A stretch of 64,000 bases of DNA, taken from Mesorhizobium sp. (lineage in GTDB: Bacteria > Pseudomonadota > Alphaproteobacteria > Rhizobiales > Rhizobiaceae). Under the pieces are notes generated by a model. The model was not told where the DNA came from. It was given only the letters and a program-made list of their open reading frames with translations, and made no database searches. This document shows, in pieces, positions 1 to 9,105 of this stretch. A program made the translations under genes and the position numbers. The number at the start of each line of letters is the position of its first letter. Position 1 is the stretch's first letter. The DNA lies in contig NZ_JAFKID010000028.1 of the NCBI RefSeq assembly GCF_017306545.1, positions 1-64,000 on the forward strand, in the 5' to 3' direction.

Positions 1-255
1 AACGATCGCTCCGCCCTCAAAACATTCGACGCCGCGTTCGGTCCGCTGCCGGCTGCGGTTCCCAGTTTCCCCTCCCGATTGCCCCTCCTGGCCCTCGATC
101 GCATGATCGCAAACCGCGGGAACATCCTCTCGCCGATCATGGCCCATGATACGCCGCTGGCTCGTGTGGCGTCCGATCACCTGCCGATCAAGGCATATGT
201 CAGCCTCGCATCCGCGCGCCGAACGTCCACAGGAGCTGAACTGGAGGCAGCCTGA
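1..255 (+). CDS. Endonuclease/exonuclease/phosphatase family protein, C-terminal part
   Basis: An open frame enters from the left edge and stops with TGA at 253-255, so only the last 84 residues are visible. It contains LPLLALDRM followed later by TPLARVASDHLPIKAYV. The ALDR and ASDHLP signatures are typical of the C-terminal end of EEP-fold phosphodiesterases (DNase I/exonuclease III superfamily), where the Ser-Asp-His-Leu-Pro stretch contains catalytic Asp and His residues. Substrate cannot be told from this fragment. It converges with the histidine kinase gene that ends at 311. Confidence 0.7.
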   Translation, partial: NDRSALKTFDAAFGPLPAAVPSFPSRLPLLALDRMIANRGNILSPIMAHDTPLARVASDHLPIKAYVSLASARRTSTGAELEAA

Positions 256-310
256 GGGGGCTCGACCTCCGTTCTCTGTTGCGTGCGACGAACGTGGAGA
301 ACGATCAGCG

Positions 311-1666
311 TCAGGATGGCCTTTGCCATTTCTTCTCATTTGCAAGGACGAACCTGGCCTCGAAACCATCCTGCTGCCCTTCCCGCGGAGAGATCAGTTC
401 GATCCGTCCGCCGACACCGGAAGCAATCGCCTTGGCAATGGCGAGCCCGAGGCCGGCGCCCTCCCCCTGCGCGCCACCGCGCTCGAATGGCTCCGCCAGG
501 CGAGCAAGAACGTCCGGTGGCACTATGCTTCCCGCGTTCAGAACCCGCAGCGCGCCATCCGCCGACAAGGCGACGCGCACCGGTTCCTGCCGCGCCCCGT
601 GCTTCAGCGCATTCTCGATCAGGTTCCGCGCCAAGATCGCGAATGCGTCGGCGTCGATGCCGGCAAGTACCGGAATGTCGGGTAGAGACAGTTCGATACG
701 CCTGGGGTGGTCCATCGCCATTTCGTGAACCAGCACTCGCAGCACGGCTGCGACATCCACTGGGTGGGCCGCTTGAAGCCGGCCGCCTTCGGCCCGTGCA
801 AGCTGCATCAGCTTCTCCGACAATCTGGAAAGCCGCCGCAACGCCGTCTCGATGTGTTGCGCCCTTTTGCTGATGGCCTCGCTCGGCGCCTCGGCGATCA
901 GTCGCTGCGTCTGCGCCAGCGCGGCGGCGACGGGCGTACGCAGCTCATGCGCGGAATTGGCCGTGAAACTTCGCTCTGCTTCAAGGGTGCGCCTGAGCCG
1001 CTCCAGCAGGTGGTTCACCGCCATGGCGATCGGCCGGATTTCGGATGGCAGTCCGTCGGCGGGGATCGCCGTCAGGTCGCCGCCGCCGCGAGCCTCTATA
1101 CCGGAACGAAAACTTCTGATCGGCGCCATCGAAAGCCGCACGACGACCCAGACGCCAAGCAAGCTGAGAGGAATGACCAGACCGAGTGGCAGTGCCAACC
1201 CCAGCAGAACCTCCTCGGCGACCGCGCGTCGATGGGCGAGCGGCTCGGCTACGGCGATCGTCACCGTCCCACGCAAGGCGGCATCGAAATAGATGCGGTG
1301 CGTCGCCGTGTTGGCGAAGCCCATGCCGGCGAACGACGGGAACACGGCAAGGTCGGCATTATGCGACCGCAACAGGACCTTGCCCTCGGAATCCCGCACG
1401 ATGTAGGTGAAATATTCGTCGTGCTGGCGCAACGTCGCGACGCGCTGCTCCGCATCGTCGTCGCCGTCATGATCGCGGCCGATGATGTCGAGAACGGCCA
1501 ACGGCAGAATGCGCTGCGCCGTTTCCTCCAGCGCGCTGTCGAACACCTCGTTCATCTCATGGCGCAGTTTATGCGCCGTCGCCGCGGCCGCGATCGCCCA
1601 CAGCAGCGCCACCCCTAACCCGAGCCACAGCGAAAGACGCCCTTGCAGACTTCTGGGGAACATCAT
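311..1666 (-). CDS. Two-component sensor histidine kinase (QseC/TctE-like)
   Basis: This 451-residue inner-membrane kinase senses a periplasmic or membrane signal and phosphorylates the regulator encoded just upstream. The order is a membrane segment at about 11-31, a periplasmic loop, a second membrane segment at about 153-178, HAMP, a HisKA domain with the phospho-acceptor in SAHELRTPV (His240), and a HATPase domain with N-box NLIENALKHG (about 348-357) and glycine box GAGLGLA (about 403-409). The start overlaps the regulator stop by ATGA, so the two are translationally coupled. The divergent PepSY/cytochrome b561 genes are the obvious candidate targets, by position only. The signal is unknown. 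Confidence 0.92.
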   Translation of the reverse strand: MMFPRSLQGRLSLWLGLGVALLWAIAAAATAHKLRHEMNEVFDSALEETAQRILPLAVLDIIGRDHDGDDDAEQRVATLRQHDEYFTYIVRDSEGKVLLRSHNADLAVFPSFAGMGFANTATHRIYFDAALRGTVTIAVAEPLAHRRAVAEEVLLGLALPLGLVIPLSLLGVWVVVRLSMAPIRSFRSGIEARGGGDLTAIPADGLPSEIRPIAMAVNHLLERLRRTLEAERSFTANSAHELRTPVAAALAQTQRLIAEAPSEAISKRAQHIETALRRLSRLSEKLMQLARAEGGRLQAAHPVDVAAVLRVLVHEMAMDHPRRIELSLPDIPVLAGIDADAFAILARNLIENALKHGARQEPVRVALSADGALRVLNAGSIVPPDVLARLAEPFERGGAQGEGAGLGLAIAKAIASGVGGRIELISPREGQQDGFEARFVLANEKKWQRPS

Positions 1667-2325
1667 CTGGCATTTCCAAGCCGGTACCCGATGCCGCGCA
1701 CAGTATTGACGACCGAATGCCCCAGCTTCTTGCGCAAGCGGCTGACGTGGACTTCGATGGTATTGCTTTCAACCTCGGCGCCGAAGGCATAGAGGCGCTC
1801 CTCCAATTGCGCCTTGGACATAACTTGGCCAGGACGCTGGATGAAAGCCTCCAGGAGCGCCCATTCGCGTGCGGTGAGATCGACCGGCCGCCGGCCCCGC
1901 GCGACTGTCCTGGCCGCAAGGTCGATTTGCAGATCACCAATCTCGACGATCGGGTTCGGATTGCCGCTGTAGCGCCGCGCCACGGCGTTCAGACGCGCCG
2001 AAAGTTCCGAAAGGTCGAAAGGCTTGGTCATGTAGTCGTCCGCCCCCGCGTTGAGCCCCTGGATGCGATCGGAAATCTGGTCCAGCGCTGTCAGGATGAT
2101 CACCGGAGTGGCGCAGCCCTTCATGCGCAGATTGCGCAGGAAGCCGACGCCATGTCCGTCCGGGAGCATCACGTCCAGCAGGATAAGGTCATAGGCCGCG
2201 CTGCCGAGGTGGTCCGTGGCTACGTCGAGCCGCGTCACCCAGTCGACCGAATGATTTGAGGCTGCAATTTGATCGCGCACGGCGGCGCCCAGGATGGCGT
2301 CGTCTTCGATCAGAAGGATTCTCAT
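1663..2325 (-). CDS. OmpR/PhoB-family response regulator
   Basis: A 220-residue regulator with a receiver domain (acidic pocket IEDD, phospho-acceptor Asp51 in LILLDVMLPD, conserved Lys101 in TKPF) and a C-terminal winged-helix DNA-binding domain (about 125-220) containing SNTIEVHVSRLRKKLG. The start at MRILLIEDD is chosen because the receiver domain begins there; a longer in-frame extension has no domain content. It is the first gene of an operon with the sensor kinase and is divergent from the PepSY protein gene at 2469. It most resembles the QseB/PmrA/TctD group. Targets are not known. Confidence 0.93.
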   Translation of the reverse strand: MRILLIEDDAILGAAVRDQIAASNHSVDWVTRLDVATDHLGSAAYDLILLDVMLPDGHGVGFLRNLRMKGCATPVIILTALDQISDRIQGLNAGADDYMTKPFDLSELSARLNAVARRYSGNPNPIVEIGDLQIDLAARTVARGRRPVDLTAREWALLEAFIQRPGQVMSKAQLEERLYAFGAEVESNTIEVHVSRLRKKLGHSVVNTVRGIGYRLGNAR

Positions 2326-2468
2326 GGAAGGACCACCCCGTTCTGCCCTGCCCGATTGCCACCGAATCCTGTCAACAAGCTGACGAGTGCATCCTCTCCG
2401 CTTCAGGTATTCGTCAGGCAAGATTGCCATCGTTACAGCGACCGAACGTCGAGCAAGGACAAACAAAT

Positions 2469-2858
2469 ATGAGGAAGCATACACTGGCGACGGCGGCATT
2501 TCTCGTGTTCGCTGGATCAGGCGCCGCGATGGCGGACGACGACTGTCACCTCCCGATGGACCAGTGGCAGCCGCGCGAGGCGGTGCAGAAGATGGCTGAG
2601 GCTCGCGGCTGGACTGTGCGCAAGATCAAAGCCGACGATGGCTGCTATCAGATAAAGGGTACTGACGGGAACGGCCGCGACATCAAGGTCAAGGTGGACC
2701 CCGGCTCGTTGGAGGTCATCAAGATGAAACGCGAAGGCCAGGACGACAACGGCGACGAGATTGGTCGTGCAGGCCAGCGGGGGCCTGCGTCCGCCGCAAC
2801 GCCTTCCAACGGGCTCTTCACCGACCAAGGCACGCCTCCAAAGGTGGAGGTGAAATGA
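2469..2858 (+). CDS. Periplasmic PepSY-domain protein
   Basis: A 129-residue exported protein with a signal peptide of about 22 residues ending GAAMA. The mature part matches the small PepSY fold: QPREAVQKMAEARGWTV, then KADDGCYQIKG and a charged, acidic C-terminal region. Two Cys residues in the mature protein could form a disulfide. PepSY proteins of this size often accompany two-component systems and cytochrome b561 genes, which is exactly this context. It lies 143 bases from the divergent response regulator and is followed after 49 bases by the cytochrome. The biochemical role of such PepSY proteins is not established. Confidence 0.8.
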   Translation: MRKHTLATAAFLVFAGSGAAMADDDCHLPMDQWQPREAVQKMAEARGWTVRKIKADDGCYQIKGTDGNGRDIKVKVDPGSLEVIKMKREGQDDNGDEIGRAGQRGPASAATPSNGLFTDQGTPPKVEVK

Positions 2859-2907
2859 TGAACAATGTCGTTTCAGTCCCGACGATGAATTTCCAAAGGT
2901 GAGCAAG

Positions 2908-3441
2908 ATGCAGGAAGAACGCGTGATAGCCCGCAATTTCGCCCGCTATTCGAAAAGCATGATCGTCATTCACTGGATGACCGCACTGGCCGTGCTTGGC
3001 GCGTGGCTGACATCGGAAGGCGGCCGGCACATAGCCGAGAATCCGCCGCTGCTGCATTTCTCGCTTGGGCTGGCGGTGCTCGTGCTGGTCGTGCCCCGCC
3101 TGATCCTGCGCCTCGCGGGTGGGACGCCCGATGTGGAGCCGCAGGGCGGCTGGCTCGGTGCGGCCGCCAAAGCCGGTCATACCGTACTCTATCTGTTTCT
3201 GATCGCCCTGCCGCTGACAGGTTGGTACGCCGCCTCGCGCCTCGGCGTGCCGGTCTCCTTCTTTGGTCTGCACCTTCCCGCCATCGCCGACAAGGTACAA
3301 GGTTCGCCTGGCCTGATCGCCGACCTGCATGAGAACGCCGGCACCGTGATCCTCTATCTCGCCGGCCTGCACGCGCTGATGGCGATCTGGCATCAGTTCG
3401 TCCTGCGCGACGGAACGCTCCAGCGCATGAGCCTGCGCTGA
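2908..3441 (+). CDS. Cytochrome b561 family protein
   Basis: A 177-residue membrane protein with four hydrophobic segments and the layout of the bacterial cytochrome b561 family (b-type heme, quinol or ferric-side electron transfer). The first segment has SMIVIHWMTAL with a likely heme-ligand His22, and the last has LYLAGLHALMAIWHQF with further His residues. The ATG at 2908 is preferred over an in-frame GTG at 2899 because AAAGGTGAG sits at good Shine-Dalgarno distance only for the ATG. It probably forms an operon with the PepSY gene, and a strong hairpin follows the gene. Confidence 0.87.
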   Translation: MQEERVIARNFARYSKSMIVIHWMTALAVLGAWLTSEGGRHIAENPPLLHFSLGLAVLVLVVPRLILRLAGGTPDVEPQGGWLGAAAKAGHTVLYLFLIALPLTGWYAASRLGVPVSFFGLHLPAIADKVQGSPGLIADLHENAGTVILYLAGLHALMAIWHQFVLRDGTLQRMSLR

Positions 3442-3479
3442 GGCTTTTTCTCACGTCAGGCAGCGTGATCTACTTGTCT

Positions 3480-3515
3480 GCGGCCCCGGCGCGATGAAAC
3501 TTGCGCCGGGGCCGC
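3480..3515. terminator. Bidirectional hairpin terminator
   Basis: A perfect 13-base GC-rich stem (3480-3492 pairs with 3503-3515) closes a 10-base loop between two convergent genes, the cytochrome b561 and the ApbE protein. There is no long T run, so termination strength is inferred from the stem only. Confidence 0.7.
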
Positions 3516-3521
3516 AATGTA

Positions 3522-4490
3522 TCAAGCTACGCAAGCTTCCTCGAAAACCTTGCCGACGGTGACCTGGCTGAGGCTGTCACCCGACCTGAGCACGAACAGC
3601 GCATGGAGTCCGTTGTGCCGTGCCAATTCCCGCCCCTTCTCTGGCCCGAGAGCCAGAAGAGCTGTCGCCCAGGCATCGGCTTCCATACAGCTCGGGCAGA
3701 CCACGGAGACCGACGCGACATTGTTGGCCACTGGCCCTCCGTGCACTCGATCCATCGTATGGGAAAGGCGGGTCCGCCCGATCTCGATCCAGTGCCGATA
3801 GTCCCCCGATGTGGCGATGGCCGCGTTATGCAGCGCAACCAGCCCGAGTGGCTCACGCGTTTCGTAATCTGGCTTTTCCACCGCGACGATCCACGGCGCT
3901 CCGTCCGGCCTGACTCCCGTCGCCTTCAGTTCTCCGTCCAGGGCGACGAGGGCGCTGCCGACACCGAAGCCCCGCACGACCTCCGCCATCGCATCCACGG
4001 CAAAACCCTTGGCGATACCTGACAGGTCGAGCTTTACTGGAGCGTGCTTGCGTGCCCGCCTTCCCGAACGGTCCAACTCCAGCAACTCATGGGTAGGAGG
4101 CCGCACCTTGCCCAGTCTGCACCGGACGGCCTCCCCGTCTGCGACCTTGCCGGAGGGGCCGAAGCCCCAGGCATTCACAAGGTCCCCCAAGCCGATGTCG
4201 AAGGCTCCGTCCGAAGCCCTGCCGATCTCAACGCCTTTTTCGAGGACGAGCATCAGTTCGGCGGGTACCGGAACCCAAATCCCCGGCGCCGCCGCATTCA
4301 AACGCATGAGGTCGCTATCGGGCTTCCACGTCGACATCTGACGATCGACATTGGCCACCGCACAGGCGAGCTCAGCTTCCAATGCAGTCAGATCAAAGGT
4401 TTCGGGAGCGTAGAGCAGCGCCGACCACCTGGTGCCCATGACAGGGCCGCTCAGGGCGCGGCGAGCCGGCTTAATAGATATCTTCAACAT
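3522..4490 (-). CDS. apbE: ApbE family FAD:protein FMN transferase
   Basis: A 322-residue member of the ApbE family, which uses FAD to attach FMN covalently to Thr/Ser of exported redox proteins. Visible family motifs are VMGTRWSA near the N-terminus, DLSGIAKGFAVDAMAE, ATSGDYRHW, SHTMDRVHGGPV (the metal/FAD site region, usually H-x-x-D-P) and ADAWATALLALG. There is no clear signal peptide after the start at 4490, which is unusual because many ApbE proteins act in the periplasm; the N-terminus may be a weak anchor. The start overlaps the flavoreductase stop by 20 bases, and the operon's DUF2271 protein carries an ApbE target motif. Confidence 0.92.
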   Translation of the reverse strand: MLKISIKPARRALSGPVMGTRWSALLYAPETFDLTALEAELACAVANVDRQMSTWKPDSDLMRLNAAAPGIWVPVPAELMLVLEKGVEIGRASDGAFDIGLGDLVNAWGFGPSGKVADGEAVRCRLGKVRPPTHELLELDRSGRRARKHAPVKLDLSGIAKGFAVDAMAEVVRGFGVGSALVALDGELKATGVRPDGAPWIVAVEKPDYETREPLGLVALHNAAIATSGDYRHWIEIGRTRLSHTMDRVHGGPVANNVASVSVVCPSCMEADAWATALLALGPEKGRELARHNGLHALFVLRSGDSLSQVTVGKVFEEACVA

Positions 4491-6672
4491 ACCTTCCTTG
4501 CGCCTTGAGGGTCTGCGGGGTCAGGCCGAGAGGTGAAATTATCTGCACCAATGCCTCCATAACGCCGAGGGCCATCTCGCGGCCGCCGCACACCATGATC
4601 TGGGCGCCGCCGGCAATCAGAGCACGCAGGCGTTCGGCGTCATCATGCAGGAGATCCTGCACGTAACCGCCGCCCGCGATGCGCGAAAAGACAGCGCTGA
4701 CGCAGGTAAGCCGCCCGTCGCCCAGCCAGCCGGCGATCTCGTCCCGGTAGAGGAAATCGGATGCCGGATGGCGTCCGCCGAAATAGAGATGCATGGGGCG
4801 GGCCTTCCCGTTCGCCCGGATGAAGCCCGCCAAAGGACCAACTCCGGCGCCGGCTCCGACCAGGATGACCGGCCTGTGGCCAGGCAAGGGACGGAAGCCG
4901 GGATTGCGCTTGACGAAGGCCTGGATGCCGTCGCCCGGACGAAGGGCGTGGAGAAGGGTCGAGCACGCGCCGCCCGGTTGTTTGCGCACGCAGATCTCGA
5001 CTGCCCCGTCTCGGCTCGAACTCGCCAGCGAATAGTATCGTGGCGTAGCACAGCCGGGCACCATGACGCCGATCAGGTCGCCCGCCTCGAACCGCTGCCA
5101 GGCGCGCCCGGAAAGACGGGGCGCCAGTCCCGCGTCCGGTAAGGAAAAGCGCAGGATGGCGGTCGGCGCCTGCACTTCTGCGCCATAGTCGGCGCGCTCG
5201 AGCAGCGTCAGCCTCTGCGTGCGCGGAAGCTCCGCCACGTGCGTCAGCCTGACGGCCTTGCCCATGACGGCGGACAAAGCGTCCCCCCAGCGGGAAAATT
5301 CCTGCGCGGACTGGCGGTCGATCCCCGCCAGCGGCATCAGCCGCTTCCAACCCCTGTCCCTCAAGGTCACCTCGACGTCGCGGGCGAATCGGCAGAACGT
5401 CGGGAACTGCCGGTCGCCGAAGCCGAGCACTGCCACTGGGAAACGGGGTGCCGCCATCCGATCGATCCGCTTCAGGAAGGAGGCGGCGCTCGCCGGGGCC
5501 TCCCCGTCGCCATAGGTCGCAGCAAGCACGAACATGCGCCTGGCGACCGGATAGCGGTCGGCGATGCTGTTCATGGGCGCAGTGTGTACGCGATGTCCGA
5601 GAGCGACGAGCGCATCGTGCAAGGTGCGGGCGAAGCTCCAGGTGCTGCCGCCTTCGCTGCCCACCAGGATCACCGTGTCCGCGCTGGTCGCGGCGGCGTT
5701 ACGGGTGATACGGGGGCGGCCCCGGCCTTGGCTCCACCAGATTGCCGCTCCCGCGCCGCCGAGTATCGGCACGCAGAGGGCACTGGCGCCTAGCATCAAT
5801 CCGAGCCACCACAGCCCTTGGCCGGTATGAAGCATGTAAATGAATTCATAAACCCGTTTGGCGACGCTGTTGTCCTGCCACGCCAGTATTTGTCCCGTCG
5901 CTGGATCGACGAATCCTTCTCCTGACGCGGTCGTGAGGCTATAAGCGTCGGACGGATCGGACGGGTCGGGAAAGGTGAGTTCGCGAAGTTGGTCGAGTTC
6001 GATGCCTTGCAATGCAGGGAGCCGCTCAACTGGCAGTGCAGGTCCCGCGCTCGCCGCAACCGGCACGGCAGAAGCCGCCTGCGAGCCGTCAGGGATCAAT
6101 CCGAACGTGGCAAGCGACATGTAGAGCGCCGTCACGGTAGACAAGACAGCGCCCAGGGCCGCCAACTTCCCCAGTCCGACATGCAGACGTTGGGCGCCGG
6201 TGCCGCGGGTACGGCCGACCAGGCGCCGCCAGCCCCCTGCGCGCCGGGCGGTCATTTGCAGGCCGGACAGGGTCAGTACCAAAAGGGCAAGCGCGCCAAT
6301 GCCCGACGCCACCCGCCCGCCGTCGCCAAGGAAAAGCGATCGATGCAGGTCCTTCACCCAGATCTCGGCGGAGGAAGGCGCAGCTTGGTCGACGGCCCTG
6401 CCGGAGGCGGGATCGATAACGCTGGAGACGGCACGGCCGTTTTCCAGATAGGAGGCGACGACCTCGCCGGATGGCGTACGCGTGATTTGCTCGACGGTCG
6501 GATAGATCCTTTCGATCCGGCCGGCGACCTCGGCAACGCTGAGCCGGCCGGAAGCGGTGACCGTTCCGGCCCTATCCAGCGTGGGCAGAACCGACAAATA
6601 CGCTCCACTGAGCGCCAGGACGGTGATCAGGATCGCGGCGAAAAGGCCGAAGAGCCTGTGGAACAGACGCAT
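4471..6672 (-). CDS. PepSY-membrane / flavodoxin / CysJ-like flavoreductase fusion
   Basis: A 733-residue fusion. The N-terminal part (about 1-310) has PepSY-associated membrane segments, starting HRLFGLFAAILITVLALSG. A flavodoxin-like FMN domain follows (ILVGSEGGSTWSFARTL and ATYGDGEAP), then a FAD/NAD(P)H reductase half of the sulfite reductase/P450 reductase type (RYYSLASSS for FAD, KQPGGACSTLL, VGAGAGVGPLAGF for the nicotinamide, and a C-terminal RYVEDIY). Electrons would pass from cytosolic NAD(P)H through FAD and FMN to the membrane part and on to the periplasm. ATG at 6672 is preferred over an in-frame TTG at 6690. It lies between the DUF2271 and ApbE genes in one operon. Confidence 0.87.
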   Translation of the reverse strand: MRLFHRLFGLFAAILITVLALSGAYLSVLPTLDRAGTVTASGRLSVAEVAGRIERIYPTVEQITRTPSGEVVASYLENGRAVSSVIDPASGRAVDQAAPSSAEIWVKDLHRSLFLGDGGRVASGIGALALLVLTLSGLQMTARRAGGWRRLVGRTRGTGAQRLHVGLGKLAALGAVLSTVTALYMSLATFGLIPDGSQAASAVPVAASAGPALPVERLPALQGIELDQLRELTFPDPSDPSDAYSLTTASGEGFVDPATGQILAWQDNSVAKRVYEFIYMLHTGQGLWWLGLMLGASALCVPILGGAGAAIWWSQGRGRPRITRNAAATSADTVILVGSEGGSTWSFARTLHDALVALGHRVHTAPMNSIADRYPVARRMFVLAATYGDGEAPASAASFLKRIDRMAAPRFPVAVLGFGDRQFPTFCRFARDVEVTLRDRGWKRLMPLAGIDRQSAQEFSRWGDALSAVMGKAVRLTHVAELPRTQRLTLLERADYGAEVQAPTAILRFSLPDAGLAPRLSGRAWQRFEAGDLIGVMVPGCATPRYYSLASSSRDGAVEICVRKQPGGACSTLLHALRPGDGIQAFVKRNPGFRPLPGHRPVILVGAGAGVGPLAGFIRANGKARPMHLYFGGRHPASDFLYRDEIAGWLGDGRLTCVSAVFSRIAGGGYVQDLLHDDAERLRALIAGGAQIMVCGGREMALGVMEALVQIISPLGLTPQTLKAQGRYVEDIY

Positions 6673-6696
6673 TTCGCGGAATCCAACCAACCTGGC

Positions 6697-7167
6697 CTAC
6701 ATGTCGTAGGTGAAGGCGCTGACATAGCGACGGCCAGCCACGGCCTTCCCCGCGCCGGCCGATGTGAGCGGGACCACCACGTCGGAGGGGCTGTCGCGCA
6801 TATCCTCGACGGCCGCGTCCACGTGAATTTTGTAACCGGCGTCGAAGAGGGCATCTGCGAGATCGAGGGATATCTTCAAGGACCGTCCGGATCCGACGCT
6901 GGCGCCGGTGATGCCGTCGATCTCGCTTGGATTGCCGCCTGATTCCCGTAGCCAGCCACCGAGGTGGCGGTAATATTTTGATCGGCCTCCAGCAACCCAA
7001 AGCGTGCCCTTGTAGGCTCCGGCCGCATCGGTGACATAAAGCGCCAGATAGGCGCCGTTGCCGCCATAGTCGTTGAGGGTCGTGGTCAGGGTGACGGGAC
7101 GAGCCAGCGCCAACCCGGGGAACGTCAGCGCCGTGGTCAGCGCCAACACGGCGACAAGCGATTTCAT
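6697..7167 (-). CDS. Exported DUF2271 protein with flavinylation motif
   Basis: A 156-residue protein with a signal peptide (about 1-22, ending LALA) and a DUF2271-type beta-rich body. Residues 84-90 read DGITGAS, matching the ApbE target pattern D-x-x-[ST]-G-A-[TS]; the predicted FMN acceptor is Ser90. It is the first gene of an operon with the PepSY flavoreductase and ApbE, so it is likely the periplasmic flavin carrier that accepts electrons from the reductase. The start is set by the signal peptide; longer in-frame codons upstream lack support. Physiological electron acceptor unknown. Confidence 0.85.
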   Translation of the reverse strand: MKSLVAVLALTTALTFPGLALARPVTLTTTLNDYGGNGAYLALYVTDAAGAYKGTLWVAGGRSKYYRHLGGWLRESGGNPSEIDGITGASVGSGRSLKISLDLADALFDAGYKIHVDAAVEDMRDSPSDVVVPLTSAGAGKAVAGRRYVSAFTYDM

Positions 7168-7374
7168 CGGCGAACTCCGCAGAGGATTTTCACTGTGATG
7201 AAATTGCTCGCCCAGCCTGACGCATTCCTGAAGGTCCGAGAAAAAGCTCTTAAGGCAGCCGTCAGCTTGCAACGCTACAGGCGCTGGCACTACAGATACG
7301 GTGGCCGCCGCCCTTCTGCTTCATCATGCCACCAGCCGTAACCGAGAGCGAAACCTGCAAGGAGATGTTGCGCC

Positions 7375-8073
7375 GTGCCTCCCCATACGCACCCCGAAAA
7401 TCATCTCGTGAAACGTATCGGCTGGCTGCGCGCGGCTGTATTGGGCGCCAATGACGGGATCGTCTCGACCGCGAGCCTGATCGTGGGCGTCGCAGCCGCC
7501 GCGTCGTCGACGTCCGCCATACTCGTCGCGGGAACCGCCGGGCTGGTCGCAGGCGCGATGTCGATGGCTGCCGGCGAATATGTGTCGGTCAGTTCCCAAT
7601 CCGATACCGAGCAGGCCGACCTCGATCGCGAACGGGCGGAACTTGCCAGCCAGCCGGATTTCGAACGCGAAGAACTCGCGCAGATTTACGTGCAACGCGG
7701 CCTCGATCCGAAGCTCGCCTATCAGGTCGCGGATCAACTCATGGCCAAGGATGCGCTTGGCACGCACGCACGCGACGAACTCGGCATGTCCGAAGTGACG
7801 GCGGCCAGGCCGGTCCAGGCGGCATTCACATCGGCGGCGACGTTCGCCGCCGGAGCGGCCCTGCCGTTGTTGGCGGCTCTTCTGCTGCCGCGATCGGTCC
7901 TCGTCGTCGGCGTATCTGCCGCTTCCCTCCTTTTCCTGGCCCTTCTGGGCGCGATTGGCGCGCGGGCCGGCGGGGCAACCGTAGGCAAGGCAATGTTGCG
8001 CGTGACCTTTTGGGGCGCGATCGCAATGGCGCTGACTGCCGGAATCGGGGCTCTCTTCGGAACGGCAGCCTGA
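7375..8073 (+). CDS. VIT1/CCC1-family Fe/Mn transporter
   Basis: A 232-residue membrane protein with five likely helices. WLRAAVLGANDGIVSTASL and the following glycine-rich AAGEYVSVSSQSDTEQAD are hallmark sequences of the vacuolar iron transporter (VIT1/CCC1) family. The hydrophilic stretch between helices 2 and 3 is Glu-rich, as in family members that bind Fe2+ there. It starts with GTG, with GGAG about 10 bases upstream. It stands alone. The metal (iron or manganese) cannot be told from sequence. Confidence 0.88.
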   Translation: MPPHTHPENHLVKRIGWLRAAVLGANDGIVSTASLIVGVAAAASSTSAILVAGTAGLVAGAMSMAAGEYVSVSSQSDTEQADLDRERAELASQPDFEREELAQIYVQRGLDPKLAYQVADQLMAKDALGTHARDELGMSEVTAARPVQAAFTSAATFAAGAALPLLAALLLPRSVLVVGVSAASLLFLALLGAIGARAGGATVGKAMLRVTFWGAIAMALTAGIGALFGTAA

Positions 8074-8337
8074 AAAGCAGACAGCTCGGCGGGCGAGAGG
8101 ATGAGTTATTGCGAAGCCGAGTATCTAATTTCGTGAGCGGCTTGCCACGGTGTCGAGAGCAAGGGGGACGAGCCGCCGCGTGACTTGCTCGTCAAACGTG
8201 ACGCCGGAGGCGTACGCCACGTTGCGAACATCGCCAATCACATCAGGCTTTCGCGGACCGGAAGCCGCGATAAAGAAAAGCATCGCTCTGGCGGGCAATG
8301 ACGCCTGTCCCGAAAGTCGATGGCCGCTATCGCCCAG

Positions 8338-8964
8338 TCAACTCGCACCGAGATAGCGGCCGGGGCGATGGTTGAGCGCAAGGATGAGGTTGAGAACCGT
8401 GGCACTCAGGACTGACAGCAAGGCTCGGTCGGGTGCCAGAACCAGGAACGACGCGGACAGGATCACGAGATCCACGGAGAGTTGAAAGTAGCCTGCGCGC
8501 AGCCCGAAATTTTCCTGGAGGAAAAGGGCGAGAATGTTGTTGCCGCCCAAGCTGGTACGATGTCGGAACAGCATGAGCATGCCTGTCCCGCACAACGTTC
8601 CGGCCATGATCGCGGCATAGACGGCGTTCAACTGCGAAAAAACCACCCATTCGGCCGTAAGGCGTGAAAAAAGCGAGACGAGGCTGACGGCAACGAACGT
8701 CCGCAACACGAACGCACCACCCAGCCGTTTCCAGCCGAGCAGATAGAAAGGCAGGTTGATCAACGAGAATCCGACCCAAAAACTGATACCGCTTGTGTAC
8801 TGGAGCAGGAGCGCCACTCCCGCCACGCCGCCGACCACCAACTTCGCCTGGGCGTAGATGGTCATGCCCAGCGCCAACATCAGGCTGCCCAGGATCAGCG
8901 CAAGCGCGTCTTCATGCAAGCCATGCCTCATCACCATCGTATTTCCGACTTCGCGTTGAGACAT
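8338..8964 (-). CDS. YitT family (DUF161) membrane protein
   Basis: A 208-residue integral membrane protein with five or more hydrophobic helices and the YitT signature GGVAGVALLLQYTSGIS near helix 2, followed by GGNNILALFLQENFG. Function of the family is not established; transport has been proposed. ATG at 8964 is favoured because AAAGG lies five bases upstream; a longer frame to 9012 has no such site. The C-terminal DUF2179 cytosolic domain seen in Bacillus members is missing. Its promoter region is shared with the divergent uspA gene. Confidence 0.8.
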   Translation of the reverse strand: MSQREVGNTMVMRHGLHEDALALILGSLMLALGMTIYAQAKLVVGGVAGVALLLQYTSGISFWVGFSLINLPFYLLGWKRLGGAFVLRTFVAVSLVSLFSRLTAEWVVFSQLNAVYAAIMAGTLCGTGMLMLFRHRTSLGGNNILALFLQENFGLRAGYFQLSVDLVILSASFLVLAPDRALLSVLSATVLNLILALNHRPGRYLGAS

Positions 8965-9105
8965 GTGCACCTTTCCCACTCGCCGAAGTTCTGCCCCGTT
9001 AGCGATGAGCAATCTTTGTCCGAACGCAAACCCCGCCGCGAAAACGCCTGCGGGATCTGCGATGCGTGCCGGTCGGCGCGCGGGCGATCACAAAGCCGCC
9101 ATGGC

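Noticed and set aside
8125..8283. A 52-residue minus-strand frame between the VIT and YitT genes (starts MLFFIAASGPRKPD)
   Set aside because: It has no ribosome site, no known family, and lies immediately downstream of yitT; it could be chance in GC-rich DNA.
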